64,000 nucleotides of DNA from Daedaleopsis sinensis (Eukaryota > Basidiomycota > Agaricomycetes > Polyporales > Polyporaceae). The position numbers were made by a program, and so were the translations under genes. The stretch lies in contig CM066310.1 of NCBI GenBank assembly GCA_033807695.1, forward strand, positions 1,364,001 through 1,428,000. Direction: 5' to 3'. Below, in pieces: positions 21,963 through 35,098 of the stretch; within the stretch, counting starts at the first letter, position 1; every line of letters starts with the position of its first letter. The notes under the pieces were generated by a model. It saw nothing but the letters and a program-made list of their open reading frames with translations, was not told where the DNA came from and did not search any database.

Positions 21963-23469
21963 GGGCGCGCGTCACGCATGATCTATTGCACGAAGGTCAG
22001 CGAGGAGTAATCGCACTCCAGGTAAGCATGCACTTGGTTCGAACGCACCGTGGATCGTAGTGACCTCTCCGGGCATCCGAGACGCTCCGAGACGCTCCGG
22101 GGCGATGGGCGCGCTGTGCGCAGAGGATTCAGGCTTCAGCGAGCGGCCCGTGCCGCGGATCCCGGGATGCCGTGTCGCACGACCGCTTTGCCAGTGCGCA
22201 CAGTGCAGGGCTGCGAACTGGTAGGGGGTCGGCTATCGCCGTCGACGAGCGAGAGTGCGGAGCGATCCACGCGGCCTCCTCGCAGCTGCGGCAGCGTACG
22301 CAGGCCGCTGCTCGTGCGGACGGCGCCGGGGCCGGCAGAGCTGCTCTCGTCCAACGACGTCCCGCGCACCTTCCACGTCCGAGCCATCCGTCTCGAGGCC
22401 TGCAACAATCGCCCACGGTCAGCTCTGCGGGGACGAGAAGGGCGGGTAGCTCGACTCACCAGCTGCCAGTGATGGTGATGGTGAAGGTTGAAGTTGAAGC
22501 CCTGGGAGATGGCCCGCCGACGGGATAGCGACGGCGAGAACGGGTGAGAGATTGGGGCGGGGCAGGGCGGGGCGAGCGGCCAGACCCACCGCTCCCCAAA
22601 CCATTTTGTTGCTCCGAGAGTCTGAGGTGGGTCTCCGCGGCCTCTATGAAACACACGGCAATGTGTGACACGCGCCCATCAAGAAGTTCCTCAGCCGAGG
22701 AGCACACACTGCAGCGTCCTCCGTTCCTCCGCCGCAGTCCCTCTCTCCCTCCTCAGGCCTCAAGTCCTGCGCCATAGCCTCTGCACACGTATTTCTGTAC
22801 AGGCCATATCTAGAGCCGTGATGGATGTGCATGCCTAAATCGATGAATGCACGAGTGTTCCTCTCTATGTAGGACCTGAAGTTCACGGCGTGTGGGCGAG
22901 CTATTCTAAGAGCGGCAAGTCACCGCCGGAACATTTAACCTTCGGTCGGAAGCCGCGGCCGTTTCCGCAGAACTATCCTGCTCAGGTACAGCATAGCATT
23001 CCCAGTCCGCCCCGGGGACTCGACACAGGTCTCTGTCGCTGCTCGTCCACCATGTACATTCATGCCTCTCTGGTGCGTCCTGCACGACTCTGAGAGGTCC
23101 TCGTCCCAGCGCAGGATGAATGTGCGACCGGGTTGCTCAACCGCTGACGACAGCGCAGCGGCCAGTGCAGGAGGCTGGGATCACAGAATGCACGGAAGAT
23201 GTCGTCGGTAAAGAGAGCGAAGAGTAATGTCGTCACATCAGCTATATTTGTCCCCGAACCCTCGACACGCTTCCTCCCGTGACGGAGGTTCACTCAGGCT
23301 CCATGCTCGCACTCATCCCAGAGACATGCTCTGAGTCTGTAATATGTTTGCATGTACACCACGACCTCCGAGTCGCACACCACACTGTATAGAGCACACA
23401 GAACGTGCATACAGAGGAGGAGCGAGGGCGTCAGCCCGGCGGATCATGGCTTCAAGGGTCCAGTCCATG

Positions 23470-23505
23470 GCGGGTGATAGGAACACGGCGGGTGATAGGA
23501 ACACG
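23470..23505 (+). repeat. 18-bp tandem repeat GCGGGTGATAGGAACACG x2 (unit 3)
   Basis: Two adjacent copies here. A single copy is present in unit 1 (near 3043) and two in units 2, 4 and 5. Confidence 0.75.
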
Positions 23506-25007
23506 GCGAAGCCAATGTGGGCGCTGCAGCGGACTTCTCGAACGGCCGGGACATCGGCATGTTACTTTGACGTACAAGGCAGCCTCGGGGTCCCCACTGT
23601 CTGGAAACGGTGTCGGAACTCAGACATCTGGCACAGGAGTGGGATAACGGCCTCTAGAAGTATCTACTGAACGTGAGAGCTACTAGTAGTACTACTGTCG
23701 GAACATTGAGGTGTGTAGTACACCTAGTATGGGTACATCAAGGGTGGTGAGATCATAGTACAATGTCGTTGTAGGCATCTCAAGCTGGGTATAATGTAAA
23801 CTTCAACTTACACGCTACGTGCTTGACCGTCAGAGTCGAGGGAGATTCACGACTTGGATGACTCGGAGTGACAGAGAGGAAGATCACATTGCTCTTGAGA
23901 TATCAGAGGCCACACACCTAGGCTGCTTCTAGATCGAGTAGATGCTCACCATGACCGGAGACCTAGTAGAGTGGGTGGATCACTGCGGTGGCCAGATGCT
24001 AAGCTTGCAGATGGACCTCTCCAATGATCAATCAGACTCGCCGTGACGCAGCATGTGCGTGCCATAGAGATTCCGCCGAGTCACGGATGAATCCGCCGAT
24101 TTGCCAGTGGTCGACAGTTGGGTCGAGATAAGGCTCCGGAGGGCTCTGAGCGAAAGTGCGCAGCGATGCATCCCAGAGAGAGGCACAGAGAGCTATTGAG
24201 CAGGCTGCCAGGCAGGAGGGATGAGAACGTGGGATGAGACGAGGTCCGTACGCCGGCCGATACCGAACGGAGAAGCGTGGCGGCGTTCTCGGGCAGACTT
24301 AGCGCTCTTGGGAACTACTCTCCGCAAACACTTTGCGCATCAATTCTCGAGTTCAGGAGATCATGTACATGGTATATAGTTGTGAGTCTTGTACGCACAC
24401 TGCCTACACTCTCAGCTAACTGGAGCTTTATCTGATGACAAGCAACTGAGCACGAACTAAGCTATCCGGGCGCAGAATTCCGCCTTTCTACCCATCACGA
24501 CATGCTTGGTGGCTACTAAAACATGTTGTGCGCGACGGGTGAGCGTATGACTGCAGTGTTGTCATAGCTAAGACACCTTACTCATGTCAGACTCGCTCCC
24601 AGACCACCAAATCCTGGAATAACACACGGAGATCCGGAATCTGCACGACGGCTACCCGACCTTCTCCTCCTGCCCCGCCGATGCCAACTCACGACTGGAA
24701 GTGCCACAAAAACGGCACGGCCAGGTACACAGCGCCCATAATGCGGCGTGAGAACAGCGCTGGGGCCTACGCGAGAGTTCTGGCACCAGCACGAACATTC
24801 GACGCTGTTTCAGCCAGCAGAGGATACCCACACGAACCTGTGTGCCGTCTGGCGGCGGGTCGCTGTCGCACTCTGGTTGGCTCGCTGGCTGACACTTGTT
24901 CGCTTGCGCGCAGACCTGTACCCAGTCCCGGAACATCTGCAGGCTGCCCCGACGACGTACTCTGGGGGACTGGGGTGAGAACGGGCGCACGGGCCATCGG
25001 GATGGGG

Positions 25008-25013
25008 TATAAG
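25008..25013 (+). promoter_or_regulatory. TATA box of the plus-strand spliced unit (unit 3)
   Basis: TATAAG in the conserved GGGGTATAAGTACC context before a CT-rich tract. Confidence 0.55.
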
Positions 25014-25037
25014 TACCCTGGGACCTCGCTGCATCCA

Positions 25038-25934
25038 CCGCACCATCCTCCCTCCCTCTCTCCCTGCATCCGTTCTCCCCCTCCTCTTTCTCTCAGATCT
25101 CCGGATACACGCTGCGCTCTGCTTTTGGTTGTCGATGATGCTGCGCATCACAAGTAGCACGCATGCAAGGTGAGTAGGCTACATATCCATTTTGTCGATT
25201 CCTTCTGTCGTGCTTTTCGCTCACCCCGCATTCCGATCCCATCTTCCCCATTCAGGTACCACACCTCGGAGTTCCGTACACGTATGGCCGCTTCAGTCTG
25301 ATGACCGAGACTGGGTTACCGCTATCAGTGGTGAGCTACTATCTGTGCTCATTGCCACTCTGTATTCGAACGCTCACCGAATCTGAAGCAGGCTATGTCT
25401 CGGACGCCGTATCGCAGAGTACGTCATTCTCACTTTTCCGACATATTTTCATCTACTGACATTTGTCTCCCCTTGTGTGCTTGATTAGACTCAAGTGACC
25501 GCAGCCACAAATATGCGCACATGCGCATGTGGCTGTCAATCCTGCCGGTGCTAGATGTGCAAGGTACGTGATCTGAGCTACTTCGCATAGATATTCACCT
25601 GCTCATACTATTTCTTACTTTAGATCGATCTCGACTAGCTCGACGACCGTGACAGCGTCAGACTCGATTGCTGGCACACGTACGGCACTGCGAGCAGGTA
25701 CGCGAGGATGTTGTATATTGTTGGGGGTATGCGAAGCTGACTGACCACTGTACATGACTCTCTAGATCTACGGATAGTACCGACTACCGGTGCGTGACGT
25801 GCTCAGCTCAGACTCGCATACTTACCTGGTGCGTGGTTCGCATCCGGCCTCACCACACTACTGACCTCAGCCTCTCAGCTCGATATCGGGGAGTGCTGAC
25901 CGTAGATTAGTTAGATAGATACATACATAGTTAC
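25038..25934 (+). ncRNA. Putative spliced transcript without long ORF (unit 3)
   Basis: Inferred exons end or begin at ...25169, 25256-25330, 25392-25418, 25489-25563, 25624-25697 and onward. Introns have GTGAG/GTACG donors, CTGAC/CTCAC branch-like words and CAG/TAG acceptors. A frame starting at an ATG in the second exon crosses two introns and ends after CACGCQSCRC, about 40 codons. A separate 27-codon frame starts in exon 1. Neither matches a family I know. Confidence 0.35.
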
Positions 25935-26126
25935 CGGGCCCGTTCAGCACACAGCGCCGCGCCGCGCTGGGCCTCGCGCCTGTCTCGACAAGGAGGCTGG
26001 CGGCGTCCTCGGAGTCAGTGCCTCAGAGTCGGCCTTCGGCCTGTTTCGTCGGGACGCCTCGGGCGAAGCGTCCTTGAGTGAGAACGCGCCTTTCGAGTCG
26101 CGGCGACGAGTCGTTCACCCTAGACA

Positions 26127-29100
26127 TCACACACTCATCTCCCGCCACCGCCTCCCCAACGCCTCCTCGACGCTCCCCACCCCTCCCGCTCCCTCCCTCC
26201 TCCCTCCCCGCCGCGAGCTCTCCCGCACCCGCAGCCCCGCCTCGCCCAGCCGCTGCAGCACGTGCATGTACACCTCGCGCGCCGCAGGGCCCTGCACCCC
26301 ACGCGCACGCACGCCCCCGTCGAGCACGAGCAGCGCCGCGCACGCGACAGGCAGCCCGACCGTGCGCGCCATCGCGGACGCGCCGCGTGTCCCGTACGTG
26401 ACCAGCGACGACGTGTGCACCTCCTCCTCCTCCTCCCCGTCCTCCTCCCCCTCCTGTGCTCCACTCGGCCTGGTCACGATCTCGTGCGAGAGGACGACGA
26501 GGTCGCGTTCGTGCGGGGCGTACTGCAGCTTGTGCGCGAGGAGCGCCGCGAAGAGGTCGAGCGGGGCCGCGGGCGTCGGCGGGAGTGGCGGGAGGCGGAC
26601 GGGCACGCTCTCCGCAGACGACGGCGCGAGGGCCGCGGGGACGATAGACAGCCAGTGCAGCGCCTGCACGACGCGCTCGTACTGCGCGGGCGCGAGGACC
26701 TCGCCGAGCGCCGCGCGGAGGGACGCGGGGTCGTCCGCGATGGGCGTGCCGAGCTTCGCCGCGAGTGCGTGGCGGACGAGCGCGTCCCAGGACGGCGCAG
26801 CGACCGTCGTGGACGTCTCCAGCAGGCCGAGCGCGCGGAACGCGTGCATGAGATCGGCGTAGCCGGGATAGCGTAGCGTGCCCCTGAACAGCGTGCGGAC
26901 GTCCGCGAGGGGCTCGAGGCCGTACGTCTGCGCGTACGGCAGGCTGTCGCGGTTCGCCAGGCCTTCGAGCTTGAGGACGGGCGAGACGGGGACGGAGGGG
27001 AAGTACGTCTTCAGCAGGTCCTCGCCGCGGATCTCGCACACCTGCGAGCGCGGCACGCCGTCAGCCGATCATCCTTGTGTAGGGAGCGGATACTACAGAC
27101 CTGGCCGTCGAGCTTGAACCGCGCAGAGTTCAGCGCCGCGGACAGCACTCCTCTGGGGCTCCAGCTGAACTTGTACCCGAGAGGGACCTCTGCGTCTTCC
27201 GGCGCGGGCAGGCCTCCGCAGAAGGACGTGAACGAGACGATCTCCTTCTGCTGGGCTCGCAGCGAGTCTATGAGCGATAACGCCGAGCAGTGATCGATGC
27301 CCGGGTCGAGTCCGATCTCGTTCATGAGGATAACATCGGCGGCGACAGCACTGTTATACATGAGCACGATTCCACGCACAATCACGGCCACATACATACC
27401 GGTCGTGCAGCTGGCGCATGGCTGGAGAGATGTAGGAGGCCGTGACGAGGTGTTTCCTGTTCTTGATACACAACTCTGCTACAGATGGGTGGAAAGGGAC
27501 TGGCAGGAGACTGGTCTCCTTCTCAGTATGCAATACACGTAGGGATAGATGCTGCGCGGTACACACCTGATCACGACGTCTGCCGCCGCAACCAACCGTT
27601 CCACTGCCGCCAAATCGCCCATGTCAATCAGCATCGGGGTGGCATTGGTGTAAGGCGCGGTCAGACGCTCCGCGTCCGCCAATACATTGCTCGCTGCACA
27701 CAAAGTAACGGTGTAAGTAGCTGGCTCTCGATAGGTCTTGCGCGTAGCACGCTCACCGACGACAAGTCGCACGTCCGGCCGGCTGCAGATCTCCGCGACC
27801 GCAGGCGGTGCGACCATCCCGCTCCCGAGCATCAGCACGTTCTTCTTACGCTGTATGCCCTGCGCTCGCCCCTTCTCCTGTGCTGGGATAGCGCTACTAG
27901 TGGCGGACGAAGGCGCGCGATCTGGGACGCTCTCCTTCCACACCCCAAGCGGCTCCCGCAGCCACTGGAACGACGCGCTCAGCTCCCCCCCGCTCGCGAC
28001 CGTCGCACGCTCCAAAGCTGCTCCTTCCGGCGTCTTGGTGGCTGACCCGCCGGGCAGCGTGTACCGCGAGACGATGTCGCGCAGGTACGGGAGGAACGCC
28101 TGCGAGAAGTGCTGCGACGCTTCGAGCGGGAGCGCGGTGGGCAGGATGTCGACCGCCATCATCGTCACCGGGGGCAGGTGCGCGGGGAGCGTCGGTGGTC
28201 GCGCAACGAAGTACGGCGCGGAGAGCGTCGTGTGCTGCGATAGGAACTCGAGGCCGCCCTATATTCACGCGTGATTCGTGTCAGCGACGTCTGATACTCG
28301 TTGAGAACGGAACAGCATACATACCCTGACGTCGCAGCTGATGTCTCCCACACATGCGAAGCGGCCCTTCCCAAGCGTCTGCGCGATCTCGAGCGTCGTG
28401 ATGAGCTGCTCGTTCGTCATGAGACGCGGGAACGCGGGTGCCCACCCGGCGCCGTGGAGGAGGAGCGAGAGGTACGGGGCGATCTTCGTGTGGAATTCGG
28501 AGACGTATTGGTCTGGATGGGCGTAGTAGTCGGACCGGTCGTATGCTCTGCCGTCCCGTCGAACGAAGTAGTCCTTCGCGTGTGCGTGTACGACGTATAC
28601 CTGGCCTGGTGGTTAAACTCGGGCAGATCGTGGCGCAAAGTACTCAGCTTGCCTTGTGCAGGTCTGTGGCTAAATTGTTCGTGAATTGTCAATGGGGTGG
28701 AGAAAGGGATCGTTAGATTAGGCCTTACTTGGATCTGTTACGATACTTGGTAGTTGATCTAGGTGAATATGTTGTATCGGAAGGTCCTCGAGGAGTGCGA
28801 GCGCTCCCTCGGCTACCTTCCCAGTTCTAACTCTAATATGAACCATCTGCATGACAGATAGCATATTAAGCAGAACTCACCCGGTCACGCCAATGACGAG
28901 CGGTCCGAGGCTCTGTGGGGTCCCGTTGCTCGCTATCTGCGCTCCGACGACGTTTCGGAGGGTCGAGCGGATCGACGCTAATGAGGGATGCGTGTGTGGT
29001 CGCGGAGTCCACTGCGGATATGTGAGTATATGCTCTAATTCCGTATGCATAAGACAAAACTCACAAGGAATGGGCTAGCTACGCCGAGCTCCAGGTGGGC

Positions 29101-30003
29101 ATGGGCCATGGCACACAATGCCTCCAGAGCTCCTGCGACTGTAAAGTGTGATGCATATGAGAATGGCTTGCGCAGACAGGAGGATAAGGATTGAGACGCT
29201 TCACTGCTATGAAGCAAACGCGTTCGACCGCGACGTTTGGCAGGCCACCAGGAAAGGAGCCAAGGGGGGCTCGCAGGACGGTCGTGATGCTGCTCCTCGT
29301 ACGATCGGCCCGCACCTGATGTGATAGTTCGGACACTCACCTCCGGCGAACCACCCAAATCCCACCGTCCGCTTCCCGTCTTCGCCTACGAGGAGCTCGT
29401 AGTCAACGAGCTTGGGGAGGAGGGCGCCGCGCTCCGGGGCGGACGCGTTCTCAGACGCGAGGAACTTCGCGAGCAGCTCCATGTTGTAGAGCTGGCCCTT
29501 GATCGTGTGCGAGAACATGACGTGCGTGCGCGGGACCAGCGGGGCGTTTCCGTTCCAGTCCGCGACATGGTGGCGGGGTGAGCTTGGGGCGGGGAGCGGG
29601 TCGGTGAGGACTTCGGGGAGGGGCGTCTCCTTGATGCCGACGAGGATGTGTGCAGGCTGCAGAGACGAGTGGAGCTTCGCCCCAGCCTGATATGATATGC
29701 GGCAGGGAGGCATTCAGCGGAGTACAAGAGAAGTGAGTGTTATCATAAGAGCGCACATACCTTGAGGAAGTCGCTCGAGGTGAAGACACGTCTCTCGCAG
29801 GGTTGGACGAGGACCTCTACGCCGTCTTTGTGGACGAGGTCGTGCACGGCGTCGGGAGTGAGCGGACAGCGTCGCTCCCATATGCGTAGGGGGTCCTCCC
29901 GGCGGATGCCAATAGTGAGCTTGGCGGGCTTGTGGGACGATGTGCCATAAGAACGGCGGAAAGTGGGACGGATGGTGAGTTGAGAGCGTCGGAGGATGGT
30001 CAT
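26127..30003 (-). CDS. Bifunctional LKR/saccharopine dehydrogenase (AASS type), copy 3
   Basis: Inferred exons: 29761-30003, 29341-29686, 29065-29138, 28881-29011, 28729-28826, 28325-28605, 27757-28258, 27567-27693, 27400-27510, 27101-27350, 26127-27041, giving 1025 residues with no stop. Domain order is as in copy 2: mitochondrial-type presequence, LKR, SDH. Copy-specific points: intron 1 has a duplicated GATATG next to the acceptor, the last codon of exon 6 is AGG (Arg) where copies 1, 2 and 5 have GGG (Gly), and the C-terminus reads WREMSV instead of WREMGL. Exon 11 carries an acidic run encoded by a CTC/CCT microsatellite that varies in whole codons among copies. The enzyme is expected in the mitochondrial matrix, acting in lysine breakdown. 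Confidence 0.9.
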
Positions 30004-30543
30004 GGTTCACATGCAAGATGGGCGGGCAGGCGGGCGGAGAACGGAGGTCGATAACGGAGGCGTCTCTCACACCGACATGGGGTGTATGATCCGAGCCGAG
30101 TCGGTACGCGACTTGGAACTCTCAACGCCATGCCATCTAGGTGGAGGTGAGTGGCAGGGGAGGACGGTGAGGCGGGCGAGGACAGGACCTGCCAAATGCG
30201 GCGGACGATCAGCGGAGGTTGCCGAGACGCGACGCCGGCGGGAGTGTCCCACGCCTGCTCCTTCACACTCTTCTGCGGCCGTCGTCGGTGGTCGCTGCGA
30301 GGCACAAGCGGGCGAATGGGAGGCCGACGACGGATGCCCAACCACGGAAATAAAGCATGAGATATGCACTTTCCACCTCTCTATAGTGTACAGAGGCTTT
30401 CCAGGGCTGTATACTGTACAGAGGGCGGCGCTCTATGATAGGGTGTGCCCTCCTCTGCTGACTACTGCATACAGTGTACATACTCTGCTCCTGTCACCCT
30501 CCGCCGCCCGACGTTCTACAGCAGGAGCACCGCACTCCTCGCC
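30004..30543. promoter_or_regulatory. 5' flank of LKR/SDH copy 3
   Basis: Same sequence as the flank of copy 2 apart from one base seen at 30018 (A here, T at 19957). No gene seen. Confidence 0.4.
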
Positions 30544-33500
30544 ACAAGCTGCCCAGATCGCCACAGCACCTCCGTGCAGATGTCGACCGCCGCCCCCGCC
30601 GTTCCCTCCCGGGTCAGTCTTGTCCTGCTGATCGCGCGATGCGGAAATCGTCGTCTCCACCCCGCCCGACGCGCACGAACTGCCTCCTGCGCGCGATCAC
30701 CACGCTCCGGCATGCTCTCCGGTGCGTGTGGCGGGACATGTCGACGGCGCGGTCGGCGAGTGCGCGAGCGGAGAGACACCTCCAGGTGAGTGCGTCGCGC
30801 GATGCTGAGCACGGCGGTGTCCACCCGCGAGCTCCGTTTCCAGCGTCCTGTTCGGCGCGCTCGCGCCAGTTGCAGATTTGTGTGTGGGCGCGAGCAGCGC
30901 GGACGCCCAGTCCCTGCCCTTCCCGCAAGCCCGACGGCGGGATCGGAGGCGGAGCGCGACGACGACGCGGAGATTCCCCGCCGCCCAGCTGTGGACGACC
31001 GATCTTGACCCGCACTCGCCCGGTAGGGGCCCACTTCGCTCGGGCAGGCCGCGCTCGGCGGTGCGGTGCGTCTCCCCACCACTTACGCCGCGGGCATGCG
31101 CGGGACGTGCCCTGTCGGCGCGCGCTCGACGGGACCGGACCTGTGTCCGTGCGTGTCCGTGCCGCCCGAGTTGGCCACGAGCGGGACTCGGACACCCTGA
31201 TCCGCGCCCGCGCCGCGCGGGACGTTGTTGTGCACGGCCGATTGCTACCCACCTGCGACGACAAGACACGGTGAGTCGACTGCTCAGCATCTCGCGCATA
31301 CATGCGCTCACCTCGTCTACCGGACGCTCAAGCATCCCCTCGAGCACGTCGCCTGTCCCGCGCGGACTGTCGAATACCGGTTGTCTTCGCGTACGCCTCA
31401 GTCCAGACAGGTACGCACCTTCGACACGTGGGCCGGCGCTCCCTCAGGCTCCTCCTCCGCGGCATGCTCCTTAAACCCTACGTCAGTCTCAACGGGTACT
31501 CGTCTGGTGGCCGGACAACGCCTCGCAAGCTCCGCTACCGACTCGAGTTGTCAGTCGCCGGCCGTCTCGCTGCACAGATGCCGTTCGAAGGTGCGTGACG
31601 AGTACCGATCAGTCCCCGACTGTCTCGCACAGCACAACTCCGAGACGCGCTCGCCCGCCGTGCACGATGTGCGAAAGCGCCGCCGGGGCCAGGCACAGGG
31701 GGCGTGCACAAATCATGCCTGCGCTACGCATACCATGACGCAGATGCCATTGAACGGCGAGCCTGAGGGATCGCGCTGTCAGCAAGCGACATACGGCTCA
31801 AACATACGGCTCAAACTTACCTTTCTCCGACGACGACGCCCAGAGCCCTCTACATCCGCCCCATCTCCCTCCGAGTCCGAGACCTGCGGGCGACGAGCGA
31901 TGAGGTGTCCGAGTCTCGCGTGGCACGTCGCGACGCACTCGCGCCCCGAAGCTTCGAGCCGAAAGTGCGACCGCGCGTTCCGAGTCGGCGGGTGTGTGTG
32001 CGTGTGCCCCCCCCCCCCCCCCCGGGCGCGCGTCACGCATGATCTATTGCACGAAGGTCAGCGAGGAGTAATCGCACTCCAGGTAAGCATGCACTTGGTT
32101 CGAACGCACCGTGGATCGTAGTGACCTCTCCGGGCATCCGAGACGCTCCGAGACGCTCCGGGGCGATGGGCGCGCTGTGCGCAGAGGATTCAGGCTTCAG
32201 CGAGCGGCCCGTGCCGCGGATCCCGGGATGCCGTGTCGCACGACCGCTTTGCCAGTGCGCACAGTGCAGGGCTGCGAACTGGTAGGGGGTCGGCTATCGC
32301 CGTCGACGAGCGAGAGTGCGGAGCGATCCACGCGGCCTCCTCGCAGCTGCGGCAGCGTACGCAGGCCGCTGCTCGTGCGGACGGCGCCGGGGCCGGCAGA
32401 GCTGCTCTCGTCCAACGACGTCCCGCGCACCTTCCACGTCCGAGCCATCCGTCTCGAGGCCTGCAACAATCGCCCACGGTCAGCTCTGCGGGGACGAGAA
32501 GGGCGGGTAGCTCGACTCACCAGCTGCCAGTGATGGTGATGGTGAAGGTTGAAGTTGAAGCCCTGGGAGATGGCCCGCCGACGGGATAGCGACGGCGAGA
32601 ACGGGTGAGAGATTGGGGCGGGGCAGGGCGGGGCGAGCGGCCAGACCCACCGCTCCCCAAACCATTTTGTTGCTCCGAGAGTCTGAGGTGGGTCTCCGCG
32701 GCCTCTATGAAACACACGGCAATGTGTGACACGCGCCCATCAAGAAGTTCCTCAGCCGAGGAGCACACACTGCAGCGTCCTCCGTTCCTCCGCCGCAGTC
32801 CCTCTCTCCCTCCTCAGGCCTCAAGTCCTGCGCCATAGCCTCTGCACACGTATTTCTGTACAGGCCATATCTAGAGCCGTGATGGATGTGCATGCCTAAA
32901 TCGATGAATGCACGAGTGTTCCTCTCTATGTAGGACCTGAAGTTCACGGCGTGTGGGCGAGCTATTCTAAGAGCGGCAAGTCACCGCCGGAACATTTAAC
33001 CTTCGGTCGGAAGCCGCGGCCGTTTCCGCAGAACTATCCTGCTCAGGTACAGCATAGCATTCCCAGTCCGCCCCGGGGACTCGACACAGGTCTCTGTCGC
33101 TGCTCGTCCACCATGTACATTCATGCCTCTCTGGTGCGTCCTGCACGACTCTGAGAGGTCCTCGTCCCAGCGCAGGATGAATGTGCGACCGGGTTGCTCA
33201 ACCGCTGACGACAGCGCAGCGGCCAGTGCAGGAGGCTGGGATCACAGAATGCACGGAAGATGTCGTCGGTAAAGAGAGCGAAGAGTAATGTCGTCACATC
33301 AGCTATATTTGTCCCCGAACCCTCGACACGCTTCCTCCCGTGACGGAGGTTCACTCAGGCTCCATGCTCGCACTCATCCCAGAGACATGCTCTGAGTCTG
33401 TAATATGTTTGCATGTACACCACGACCTCCGAGTCGCACACCACACTGTATAGAGCACACAGAACGTGCATACAGAGGAGGAGCGAGGGCGTCAGCCCGG

Positions 33501-35068
33501 CGGATCATGGCTTCAAGGGTCCAGTCCATGGCGGGTGATAGGAACACGGCGGGTGATAGGAACACGGCGAAGCCAATGTGGGCGCTGCAGCGGACTTCTC
33601 GAACGGCCGGGACATCGGCATGTTACTTTGACGTACAAGGCAGCCTCGGGGTCCCCACTGTCTGGAAACGGTGTCGGAACTCAGACATCTGGCACAGGAG
33701 TGGGATAACGGCCTCTAGAAGTATCTACTGAACGTGAGAGCTACTAGTAGTACTACTGTCGGAACATTGAGGTGTGTAGTACACCTAGTATGGGTACATC
33801 AAGGGTGGTGAGATCATAGTACAATGTCGTTGTAGGCATCTCAAGCTGGGTATAATGTAAACTTCAACTTACACGCTACGTGCTTGACCGTCAGAGTCGA
33901 GGGAGATTCACGACTTGGATGACTCGGAGTGACAGAGAGGAAGATCACATTGCTCTTGAGATATCAGAGGCCACACACCTAGGCTGCTTCTAGATCGAGT
34001 AGATGCTCACCATGACCGGAGACCTAGTAGAGTGGGTGGATCACTGCGGTGGCCAGATGCTAAGCTTGCAGATGGACCTCTCCAATGATCAATCAGACTC
34101 GCCGTGACGCAGCATGTGCGTGCCATAGAGATTCCGCCGAGTCACGGATGAATCCGCCGATTTGCCAGTGGTCGACAGTTGGGTCGAGATAAGGCTCCGG
34201 AGGGCTCTGAGCGAAAGTGCGCAGCGATGCATCCCAGAGAGAGGCACAGAGAGCTATTGAGCAGGCTGCCAGGCAGGAGGGATGAGAACGTGGGATGAGA
34301 CGAGGTCCGTACGCCGGCCGATACCGAACGGAGAAGCGTGGCGGCGTTCTCGGGCAGACTTAGCGCTCTTGGGAACTACTCTCCGCAAACACTTTGCGCA
34401 TCAATTCTCGAGTTCAGGAGATCATGTACATGGTATATAGTTGTGAGTCTTGTACGCACACTGCCTACACTCTCAGCTAACTGGAGCTTTATCTGATGAC
34501 AAGCAACTGAGCACGAACTAAGCTATCCGGGCGCAGAATTCCGCCTTTCTACCCATCACGACATGCTTGGTGGCTACTAAAACATGTTGTGCGCGACGGG
34601 TGAGCGTATGACTGCAGTGTTGTCATAGCTAAGACACCTTACTCATGTCAGACTCGCTCCCAGACCACCAAATCCTGGAATAACACACGGAGATCCGGAA
34701 TCTGCACGACGGCTACCCGACCTTCTCCTCCTGCCCCGCCGATGCCAACTCACGACTGGAAGTGCCACAAAAACGGCACGGCCAGGTACACAGCGCCCAT
34801 AATGCGGCGTGAGAACAGCGCTGGGGCCTACGCGAGAGTTCTGGCACCAGCACGAACATTCGACGCTGTTTCAGCCAGCAGAGGATACCCACACGAACCT
34901 GTGTGCCGTCTGGCGGCGGGTCGCTGTCGCACTCTGGTTGGCTCGCTGGCTGACACTTGTTCGCTTGCGCGCAGACCTGTACCCAGTCCCGGAACATCTG
35001 CAGGCTGCCCCGACGACGTACTCTGGGGGACTGGGGTGAGAACGGGCGCACGGGCCATCGGGATGGGG
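30544..35068. other. Unit 4 non-coding portion upstream of the spliced unit
   Basis: Apparent exact copy of 20483-25007, including the 17-C run at 32007-32023 and the 18-bp repeats at 33531-33566. No supportable gene. Confidence 0.6.
32007..32023 (+). repeat. 17-base C homopolymer (unit 4)
   Basis: Same length as in unit 3 (21946-21962), although such runs normally change length quickly. Confidence 0.85.
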
Positions 35069-35074
35069 TATAAG
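35069..35074 (+). promoter_or_regulatory. TATA box of the plus-strand spliced unit (unit 4)
   Basis: Identical to the unit 3 site, 10,061 bp further on. Confidence 0.55.
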
Positions 35075-35098
35075 TACCCTGGGACCTCGCTGCATCCA

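Larger units (their letters stand above)
20483..25007. other. Unit 3 non-coding portion upstream of the spliced unit
   Basis: GC-rich first part (to about 22900) with no frame kept relative to units 1, 2 and 5. It includes a 17-C homopolymer at 21946-21962 and two 18-bp repeats at 23470-23505. The remainder is spacer without a recognisable gene. Confidence 0.6.
20483..30543. repeat. Tandem array unit 3 (10,061 bp)
   Basis: Matches unit 4 at a constant offset of 10,061 bp with no difference seen. The identical block runs from about 19958-30159 to about 30019-40220, bounded by a T/A difference at 19957/30018 and a G/A difference at 30160/40221. Confidence 0.95.

Noticed and set aside
24652..25038. 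Minus-strand frame of about 128 codons conserved in all units
   Set aside because: The underlying DNA is nearly invariant among units, so frame conservation is not informative. It overlaps the presumed promoter and has no recognisable motif.
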